Shown here piece by piece: positions 22,142-29,722 of a stretch of 29,722 nt of DNA. Position 1 is the stretch's first letter, and each line of letters begins with the position of its first letter. Under the pieces are notes generated by a model. That model saw nothing but the letters and a program-made list of their open reading frames with translations, was not told the origin of the DNA and did not search any database. A program made the position numbers and the translations under genes. This DNA is from Physcia stellaris (taxonomy: Eukaryota; Ascomycota; Lecanoromycetes; Caliciales; Physciaceae). The DNA lies in the NCBI GenBank assembly GCA_018902385.1, contig JABSSW010000101.1:1-29722 (forward strand). Direction: 5' to 3'.

Positions 22142-23321
22142 TCAAAAGATTTTGATAAATTTGATCGAAATGTTGTTTTTGTTTAACATTGAAAATATTT
22201 TGCGCAAATGAATTTCGTGTTCGATTTTGTACGAGAAAATATCGTTATATCGTTCACGTAAGTTTTGACAAAATGACGATATTCGCGAAACAATCGTCAA
22301 TTTGACGTTGCACGTACGTCGATGAATTTTGTAATTAAGCGGCAATCGCGTTGAAATTTTTTGATTTTTGTGATTGACAACAATAAATTTATGTCGATCG
22401 TTTAAATGAATTCGTCGTTGATAAAAAAAAATCAATAATCAATGATTGATATGTAATCGCAATTTCGCATTACGATTATGATATTTGTTTGCAATGATAA
22501 CGAATATGCGTCAAATTGTGTTATGACATTGAGATTTTTGATGTTTATAATTACACGATTTTTTTTCTCGTCGTCAACGTTTTTTCAAACGCAAAAACAA
22601 AAATAAAAAAATGACGTTGATTGATTAATTCAAAACATTCGATCAATGCGATGCAAATCGTCGAAAATTTTGTCAATCAATTTTCTGTTTTTTGCATTCA
22701 AAAAATACATTTTTATTTTTTTTGATACACGTTTTTCTCAGTCACTTTTCAATGATATTTTCATTCAATTTTTTTTCGACATTTTAACAAAATCGATATT
22801 TTGTCAAAGCGTCGAAAATTTTTCAACAATTTTGACGAATGAATTTAATTCGTCGAAATTGTAAACGATAACGTCGTTAAACAAAACGATTTCGATCAAC
22901 GAAATAGAAACGTTTGTAAAAAATTTCTCGAAATCGTTATCATCGATTTTGATTGTGAAAATTTTTCGCAATTCAACAATTGACATCGAAACTTGTGACA
23001 AAATGATTACAGACGATATTGATGCTTGTGACAAGATGATTAACGACGATAAAATAGCAAACGTAATCGAAAAATTGTTATCGATTGTAATAACGACGAC
23101 GTAAATCACGACACAAACGAAAATGAATTTTTTGAATCAATTATTTTTGTGAATGAATTTTGATTTTTTGACGACGAAATATTTGACATTTTCGTCGTCG
23201 ATATCGATATGAAAATGCGTTGAAAATCAATTTCAAATATTTTGTTTAATCGAAAATTTCTAGAAATCATGGTGAAAATTTTTATCGTTGCGTACAATAA
23301 TAAATTTAATAAACACGTCAA
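22142..23321 (-). pseudogene. Reverse transcriptase and upstream pol, gypsy copy A
   Basis: The 5' pol part at 22804-23321 contains IVLFNDVIVYNFDELNSFV and KIVEKFSTL. It continues through 22646-22804 with KKNWMKISLKSDWEKRV, then NRKLIDKIFDDLHRIDRMF, the linker typically found before RT. The RT frame gives RRIHLNDRHKFIVVNHKNQ, then FVKTYVNDITIFSRTK at about 22250, and HLRKIFSMLNKNNISIKFIK at 22142. The active-site YVDD reads YVND (GTG AAC GAT). GAC to AAC after G is a GpG to GpA change. A frameshift follows SRTK. RT is dead. Confidence 0.75.
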
Positions 23322-25423
23322 CGAAATGCCGCATACAAAATGAAATTGAAATTGTCATTCGATTCAAACAAAAAATTTTTTGTAATCGACAATTGACATG
23401 ATGAACGACGACGATTATCTCGACATGTGACGAAATAATTGTAATTTTTTGAAATGAACAAATTGTTGAATCGTCAATTTGAAAAAACGTATTTTCAACG
23501 ATATGATTATGTGGATATTGCTCCGATTATTGCATGTCTTTTGATAAATGTCAATAACGAAATTTTCGAATTCAAGTGATGTCATTGTTTAAAAACATAT
23601 CGATTTTCAAATTGTCAACGAAACGAATTTCACGTTTGAATAACGACGTGATTTTTGATTATTTTTGATGTCAAACATATGAATATCACATATGGCATAT
23701 TTTCAGTTTTCATGTCGATTAATGTTTAAATCACGAATTTGAAATGACGAAATCGCTGATACGAATGAAAATATTGAATGTTGTGTTTTGAAAAAATTTC
23801 GATTCGCCGTGAAACGTTAACATCGACGCTCAAACACACGTTTTTGACACGACGATTACGACAAGCGCGATTTTGACTTTGACGTAATTTCAATCACGAA
23901 ATTCGTATTCGATGTCAATATTTGTTGACGAATCGACGTTAAAACGAATAATGATTAATCAAACGAAATAAATGAATTCGTAAATTCAACAGACGTGATT
24001 GTGTCAACTGATTAAATTCGTTGATTTTTTTTTTTGTAACATCGATTGCAAACGAATTGAAATTGAAATTTTTGATCGAATATGTTTTGACGTCGTTAAA
24101 AAATTTCGATTTTTTGAGAAAATCAAATTACAGTCATCCCACGAAAACGATTTGATGTAATTCGTTATTAGACGCGAAAACTTTTTTACATCGACGACAA
24201 TGAAATAACGACGATTTGATCATTTATTATCGACGCAATGAAATTGACGAAAATTTCATTTTTGATTCGAATTGTAATAATTCAAATTTTCGTTTTCAAT
24301 ATAGTAATTTTCACGCTTTTCATTAGAAAAGTTTTTTGCAAATGAGTTGTGAAAGTTTTTCGCAAATTTTTTTTTTTTTTCGTTGTTATTTTTGATCGAC
24401 AACAAAAATTTTAATTTTGTCAAAACGATCAAAAATTCGTTTCGATTATTTTGTTTGTGTCGTTTGTTAATCGACGACGATTGATTTCGAATTTGAAATT
24501 TGACGCGTTTTCAAAAATCAATTGCAAAATTTTTTGTCAATTGACAAACGCAAAAACGATAAATGTTTTTTGAAATGCGCTTGAAAATTTTATTGAAATT
24601 TTGATATTTTTGATAAACATTATTTTGAAACGTCGAATTTTGATATTTATTAATTGTAATTTGATGAAATCAATATTCATACGAAAAATAAAAAAAAAAT
24701 TGAAAATCGTCAACGTCAAATTGTTATCAAAATCGTTTTGTCGTTCACGATTTTGATTTATTTTTGATTTAACGTTGTTTATCGATTTGAAAAAACTAAA
24801 ATTGATTCAAATGTGAATAAATTTTTTAACAATCATTTTTGTCAAATACGTTTTTGACGTCAAAATGTCGAAAAACGAAATAAAAATGATAATCGTGATT
24901 GAACATAAAAAAAATTGCGATTTTGAAATTAAAATTCAAATTATTTCGTTGTAATTAATTGATTGTAATTGTCAATTCGACGATTTTAAAATACGTATAT
25001 ATTTTGATGAACGTAAATTTTAAACGTTTTATCATCGAACATTTCGCATAATGTATTTTTCAATTTGCAAATTTTTGAAAGTTTGTAATCAGCGTTTGAA
25101 TCGACGAATCAAATCACGACAAATTTTTATTTAAATCGAAACATATTTTTTCAATTTCATTTAATTTCAATTTATTCGTTGAAAATATTATCGCGTAAAC
25201 ATTCGACAATGAAATAAATTGCATTAATTCAAAACGAATTTTTTTTTTTTTAAATTTGTCAACTTAAAAACAAATACATTTTGTAATAAATATGTCGATC
25301 AACGTTGACAATGACATTTTTGTTCTTGTCATTTAACGACGAAAATCAAAGAAATCAATATTTTTTGACAGTTTTCAGAATTGATTTTTCGTCATATTGA
25401 TCAATCGTCGATTTCATTCGAAA
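23322..25423 (-). pseudogene. Presumed gag/protease region of copy A
   Basis: It lies between the 5' LTR-like sequence and pol, where gag and protease belong. Only short frames are open (for example 24537-24719, -, with FFFIFRMNIDFIKLQLINIK). A zinc knuckle or DTG/DSG protease motif was looked for and not found, perhaps because Gly and Pro codons are heavily mutated. The assignment rests on position. Confidence 0.4.
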
Positions 25424-25790
25424 TGTCAAGAACAATGTGTGAAAAGATGTAAAAAACTTGATTGTTAATTTTACGAAAAAGTTTCGAAATATATATTGTA
25501 ATGTTATGATAACATATAATTTGTTTTTCAACGACAAACACGTTTTTATTTCAAATTTCGTTATTGACAATCGTTAAACAAATTTTCGTCTCATAATCGA
25601 CAAATTTTTAACAATCTGTTTCAATCAAAATAGACGACATCGTCTCGATGTCAACAATGTTTTTAGTCATATCAAAGCGTTATTCGATATTTCTAATTTT
25701 TCTTTTTTAATTTTGAAGTCGATGAAAACGACGCATCAAAGTATCAATTACGAGCGTCGACGACGTGATTGAAATCAACGAAATGAAAAA
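25424..25790 (-). repeat. LTR-like sequence between copies B and A
   Basis: It starts TGTCAAGAACAATGTGTGAA and matches 19003-19430. By position it is the 3' LTR of copy B and could also be the 5' LTR of copy A, as in tandem elements formed by LTR-LTR exchange. Within it, TGTAATGTTATGATAACATA is partly palindromic. The inner boundary is approximate. Confidence 0.45.
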
Positions 25791-26141
25791 ACGTGATCGA
25801 TTCGACGATGATTGATTTTCGAGTCAGAACAAACGTTTCGATTCAAAAATTATCGTCGTTGTCGTGTTCGATTTGCGTGAAATGACAATCGCGAATCGTT
25901 GATTTGTTGAAAATTGATTGACAAACGTCGACGTCGAACTAATTACGAAAAATTTTTAATCAATGAAATGACGACGAAAATTTAAAATCGAAAAATTTGA
26001 ACGAAATGATAGTTTTGATCAACGAAATGATTTAAAATTTTTGCAAACGATTTGACAAAAAAATCGTAACACGTAAAACGTTTTCGTAATTTTGTACAAA
26101 ATTTGAGAGCGTCGTTGAATTCAAATAAATTTCGTCATTCA

Positions 26142-27355
26142 TCATATTGTGATTTTCAATTTTTTATTTGACAAAATATTCATCGTCACGACGTTGATTT
26201 GACGTTTGTTGATAAATTTTTCAATTTTTTCATAATTTGATTCGATTCGTGTCTTTTTCAACGAAAACAAAAATTTGATTGATTTGAACGCGAACGATTG
26301 AAAAAATCGTTCATTGATGAAAAAACAAATTTCAATTGAATTATGAATAAAACAAAATGTATACGTCAATGATTCGAAAATTTCAATCGATATGTCAGAT
26401 TGTCAATTTTTTTTCAAAAATTTTGAAAAATCGATATATTGTTGATTGACTTTTTATCGAAAATTTCAGTTGTCGATATGTTGTAATCATGATGCAATTT
26501 AATCAATGATAATCGTCATTTTCATGAACAAAAATTGATGCTTGTGATCATAATAATATTTGTTGATCATTTTTAAACAAATGCAATGACGTCAATCATT
26601 CAAAACGAACACGAATAATTGCGCTGAAAAAAAAATTTTTGTGAAAAATTTTCGATTGTCAGTTGCGAAAAATTTTTCAAATCGTCAATGAAATCAAATG
26701 TAACGAATTGACGCAACATGTTCAAAAATTGCAAAAAAATAAATTCGTAAAACGTTTTATTGAATGTTTTGTGAATAATGACAAAATGAAAATTGTTAAA
26801 ATGACGTTGCAATTTGAACAATATTTTAAATCATTCAATTGAATTTTTCATTGTAATCAAATAAAATCGAAAAACAATTTCAATCATTTGATTAATTCGT
26901 TCGAATTGATCGTCAATTTGAAAATGATATGCAATTGAATAAAATAAACGAATTTCGAATTTTTTGAAAATTGCTGTTCACATATCAAACAAAAATTTGC
27001 GATTTCGATTCGAAATTATGATTTTCGATATATTTCAATCAACAATATTTAGTTTGTCGATTAACGCGATTTTTCATTCAACGACAAATCAAGTTTTTTT
27101 GTCGACAACGAGTGTGAATCGTTTCGTGAATTTGCAAATGACAAACATCGCGATATTCAATTCGTCATCGAAAACAAATAAAATCAAAATGAAATCAATG
27201 ATGATTGTATGAAATGAAATCGATGAAATTAATATGAATTGTAACGAATCATACGATGCGTGTTTTCTGATTTGATACGTTTGACATTTCGAACAATGTT
27301 TCAAATAATCACGCAAATAACGAAACAAATCGCGAATATAATATGAAACGAACAT
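26142..27355 (-). pseudogene. Integrase region, gypsy copy B
   Basis: From 27355: FVSYYIRDLFRYLRDYLKHC, then CQTYQIRKHASYDSLQFILI, then SFHTIIIDFILILFVFDDEL with the first catalytic Asp kept, and CKFTKRFTLVVDKKT (to 27089). Near 27005-27040 the second catalytic site reads IISNRNRKFL in place of SDRDRKF. The C-terminal stretch is at 26600-26821 (KTFYEFIFLQFLNMLRQFV). ESNYEKIEKFINKRQ, faintly chromodomain-like, lies at 26142-26369. Frames are broken between these pieces. Confidence 0.65.
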
Positions 27356-27719
27356 TTTTTCGAAATTTTTGCATAATCGACATGTTCATCGTCAGCGCAT
27401 CAATCGTAAAATGCTCCGATACAACGAAATGAAAAATGCAAAAAACGAAACTCGTAAACATAATTATCAATGATAAAATCATTTGAACGAAAAATCAAAT
27501 CATTTTTTTATAAAAAAATAATTTTGCGACGTTTTCGTCGTCAACGTTTAATATTTGACTGATTTTGTCAATTCAAATCAATTTTTGTAATCATCGAATA
27601 TTCGATTGCGAAAATTTTTTCATTTCGATTAATTAAATTGCGAACAAAAACATCAAATTCATTTTTATCAGAATTTTGATCATTGACGCGTTAATATTAT
27701 GGGTGACAGCGTGACAAAA

Positions 27720-28643
27720 CGTCAAAAACGATGTGTTGTTTGTTTGATTTATGTCGAATATCGAAATTGAAACGCTGAATGTAATTTGAAACACGAACAA
27801 AACGTAAATTGAATTTGTCGATCGAAATTGTTTATCGTTGTTTGATTAATAATGTCGAACGCAAATTGATGATCAATATAAACGATTGTTTTGTTTGACG
27901 AAATTTCGACAATATGTTTTGTTTTTTTTGAATATTCACACAATGTTTGTATTTTCAATTCAATCGAATCAATATTTTGTTTCGACATCGATGAATAATC
28001 GATTAAAAAAATATCGATTTTATAACATGACGAATGAAAAAGTATTTGTTTGATTCGAAAAATTTTTTTTGACATAATATATACATGACATCGAAATCGA
28101 ATTTTTTGATGGCATTCAAATCAATGAATAATTAACGTTTGAAATTTGAATGTATTAAATAAAAAAATTTTGTCAAAACGATTTGCAAAAGCGTCAGACG
28201 AGAAATCAAATTTTTTGTCGTAAAATGTTGTACGCGTGTTTTCGAAAAATAAACGCGTTTAACATTTTGCAATAAATTCGTTACGCAAAAATTTTGTTTT
28301 TATTTTGTAATGATTTGAAAATGTCAACATAATGAACGATGTAATCGTAATCAATCAATCAAATCAATACGTTTCGAATTGTCGAAAAGTACGAGAAAAT
28401 CGAAATTTGACAATTGTTTTGAATTTTTTCGAACGTGATTAAATCGAATGAATCAATTTTTTGATCGAAAAATGAAATTGATGAATAATTCAAAAAAATT
28501 TTGATAAATTTGATCGAAATGTTGTTTTTGTTTAACATTGAAAATATTTTGCGCAAATGAATTTCGTGTTCGATTTTTGTACGAAAGAATATTATTATAT
28601 CGTTCACATAAATTTTGACAAAATGACGATATTCGCGAAACAA
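27720..28643 (-). pseudogene. RT (3' part) and RNase H, gypsy copy B
   Basis: The frame 28359-28643 reads MFREYRHFVKIYVNDIIIFF, then HEIHLRKIFSMLNKNNISIK and FFDQKIDSFDLITFEKIQNN. This is the RT palm end, with YVND in place of YVDD, as in copy A. The frame at 27749-28075 holds SSNKTIVYIDHQFAFDIINQ, the RNase H YxDH block. The end of RNase H runs to about 27715. All is degenerate. Confidence 0.7.
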
Positions 28644-28815
28644 TCGATCAATTTGACGTTGCGCGTACGTCGATGAATTTTGTAATTAATGACGATCACG
28701 TTGAAATTTTTTTGATTTTGTGATTGACAACAATAAATTTGTGTCGATCCTTGAATAACTCGTTATTGATAAAAAAAATTGAACAATCAATGATTGATAT
28801 GTGATACGAACACAG

Positions 28816-28879
28816 ATAATTGTTTGATGATTCTTAGTTCGCGCTAAATAATTGCTTGATGATTGCTAACTCGCGCTAA
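28816..28879. repeat. Tandem duplication of a 32 bp unit (2 copies, 27/32 identical)
   Basis: Unit 1 is 28816-28847 and unit 2 is 28848-28879, with no spacer. Both begin ATAATTG and end TCGCGCTAA. The five differences are at unit positions 8, 18, 19, 22 and 23. It sits just outside the truncated end of copy B. Its role is unknown. Confidence 0.8.
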
Positions 28880-29652
28880 ACTGACTAGCTGTACTTAAAG
28901 AAATTTTTCTACTTTGCTTGATCAATTCACTACACTTTCATTGATATCGGTTTTGTAACTGACTATTCTAGCAAATGATAACATCATCGATTCGATTTGT
29001 ATTACGTATTTGACATCATTGATTGCCGATCGAATACGTCGTTCTACATCAGATCGAACTTGTCGACAGTCAAACGCATTGTTTCAGCAATTTCATCAGT
29101 TTAATCAACTCTAAATCGCCGAAACTTAATTGCCGTGAAAATCAATTTACTCGTGAATTCGACACGTCATTCGCAATCGAATGAATTGACAGAACAGCTC
29201 GAATCATAGCGTGCGCGTTTATCAATTTCAATATCTCGTTGTCGAAAAGTTTGAGACAAACGAAATCTTCGTCGCATCGACTTTACAAAACAACTTAAAC
29301 GACAAAGTTGTTTTTCAAAGTCTTTCGCAAATTTCAATTCAGACAATTTCATCGACAATTTCGTTCTCAAATCAGCAATCGATTTTTATCTAATCTGCGA
29401 CTTTTCATTTTGTCAGTCTTTTCGAATTTGCTAAGTGACGAATCACGTCAAACGAATTTGTCGTTCGAATATTTTTATCTTAACGTCTGCTTCTTTTAGC
29501 GTCTGTTTTTTCGAGAAGTTTCGCCATTTGTTTCAGACAGTTTCTCGCTCATTTTGTTTATCTATTCTTGCTATTTTCATTTCATTGCATTTTGCTGTCA
29601 TCGTTTGTCGCAATATTTGTTCTAGCTGACAAATCATTGTAATATATCAGCT

Positions 29653-29667
29653 TGTCATTACATGACA
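29653..29667. repeat. Short palindrome TGTCAT-TAC-ATGACA, possibly LTR-like
   Basis: A perfect 6 bp inverted repeat with a 3 bp spacer. On the reverse strand, nearby ACTTGATTGT (about 29,687) followed by TGTCATGTAATGACAAGC and ATGATTTGT occurs in the same order as in the LTR-like sequences of copies A and B. This suggests a less mutated, oppositely oriented LTR relative. The matches are short and the sequence AT-rich, so this is weak. Confidence 0.25.
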
Positions 29668-29722
29668 GACATTTTTAGCTAGACAATCAAGTTGACTTCG
29701 TTTGATATTTCGATTTCGCGTA

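Larger units (their letters stand above)
19003..25423 (-). mobile_element. Ty3/gypsy LTR retrotransposon, copy A, degenerate
   Basis: Transcribed right to left. From the 5' side: a presumed gag/protease region (23322-25423), RT (22142-23321), RNase H (21345-22010), integrase (20036-21197), the pol C-terminal tail (19431-20035) and an LTR-like end (19003-19430). The 6,421 bp spacing between the shared terminal sequence at 19003 and 25424 is a typical gypsy length. The RT-RNase H-integrase order identifies Ty3/gypsy rather than Copia. Almost every Trp codon seen at conserved positions is TGA. No frame is intact, so the copy is dead. Confidence 0.75.
16900..28800. repeat. AT-rich hypermutated repeat block with CpY depletion on both strands
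   Basis: Nearly all cytosines are followed by A or G. Counting by eye over 20041-20400 gives 44 C: 23 CpA, 21 CpG, 0 CpT, 0 CpC. On the complement there are two ApG and no GpG. A sample of the gene-rich flank (8521-8580) has 6 CpY among 13 C. Long T and A runs and TTCGAA/ATCGAT-like words dominate. Degenerate gypsy proteins can still be read through, and their changes are those expected from C to T before a pyrimidine (Pro to Ser/Phe, Gly to Lys/Glu/Asn, Trp to TGA). The simplest reading is RIP-like inactivation of repeats with an unusual target context. Isolated unmutated words remain, for example near 24127-24137 and 27701-27715. Confidence 0.85.
25424..28800 (-). mobile_element. Ty3/gypsy retrotransposon, copy B, 5'-truncated
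   Basis: It is colinear with 19003-22455 of copy A, base for base over long stretches, with small indels (for example 26461-26700 against 20101-20340). It contains integrase (26142-27355) and RNase H plus part of RT (27720-28643). Similarity ends at about 28,800, inside RT, equivalent to 22,455 in copy A. The rest of RT, gag and the 5' LTR are missing. It lies head to tail directly upstream of copy A. Confidence 0.75.
28801..29722. other. AT-rich flank, not CpY-depleted, no gene recognised
   Basis: CpT and CpC are common again (CTGACTAGCTGTACTT at about 28,880-28,896), so the hypermutation ends at the edge of copy B. Short overlapping frames at 29167-29629 on both strands show no family pattern. 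It contains the tandem repeat and palindrome listed separately. It could be unmutated flank, or another element with few copies. Confidence 0.5.

Noticed and set aside
19003-28800. Ordinary AT-rich centromeric or mitochondrial DNA
   Set aside because: Readable gypsy RT, RNase H and integrase with directed codon changes, plus near-total absence of CpY on both strands, point to mutated transposons. No mitochondrial gene or rRNA is seen.
16900-28800. Classical CpA-type RIP
   Set aside because: CpA and TpG remain frequent (23 of 44 C in a hand-counted sample). TpA is not dominant, and TAA/TAG at Gln codons are not the main lesion.
28816-28879. CRISPR-like repeat
   Set aside because: Only two directly abutting units with no spacers, in eukaryotic DNA.

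Overview
The window looks like nuclear DNA of a filamentous ascomycete (Pezizomycotina). It has fungal genes with short 48-190 bp GT-AG introns, a palF/RIM8 arrestin, and a long AT-rich block of mutated retrotransposons. PalF wording resembles Leotiomycetes most, but that is recollection, not a search result.

Bases 1-16,600 are gene-rich with balanced composition. In order: the 3' part of a decayed palF/RIM8 (+); an intact two-exon GFA-family zinc protein (-); a broken protein farnesyl/geranylgeranyl-transferase alpha subunit (+); a broken catabolic serine/threonine dehydratase (-); a broken phenylalanine ammonia-lyase of five or more exons (-); about 2.3 kb with little recognisable coding; a broken MND1 meiotic recombination factor (-); an intact conserved 210-residue protein of unknown function (-); a broken ERCC8/CSA-like WD40 protein (+); and a broken CobW/G3E zinc-chaperone GTPase (-). 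Seven of nine recognisable loci carry single-base frameshifts, some also nonsense codons. They are therefore either decayed copies or the sequence has many uncorrected indels. The two intact genes and the in-frame stop codons of palF show that neither explanation alone is obviously sufficient.

Bases about 16,900-28,800 are an extremely AT-rich block holding degenerate Ty3/gypsy elements on the minus strand. Copy A (about 19,003-25,423) and a 5'-truncated copy B (25,424-28,800) lie head to tail, spaced 6,421 bp, probably sharing an LTR. A further unidentified degenerate element occupies 16,900-19,000. The mutation pattern is the main point of the window. Nearly every remaining cytosine, on both strands, is followed by a purine: CpT and CpC (and ApG and GpG) are almost absent, while CpA and CpG are kept. 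This is RIP-like hypermutation with a CpY rather than the classical CpA target. It spares CAA, CAG and CGA codons and makes stops mainly by turning TGG into TGA, so long reading frames survive. It has also changed a catalytic Asp to Asn in both RT (YVDD to YVND) and integrase in both copies. Mutation fades at the truncated end of copy B (about 28,740-28,800).

Bases 28,801-29,722 are AT-rich but not CpY-depleted. They hold a 32 bp tandem duplication and an LTR-like palindrome, and no recognisable gene.
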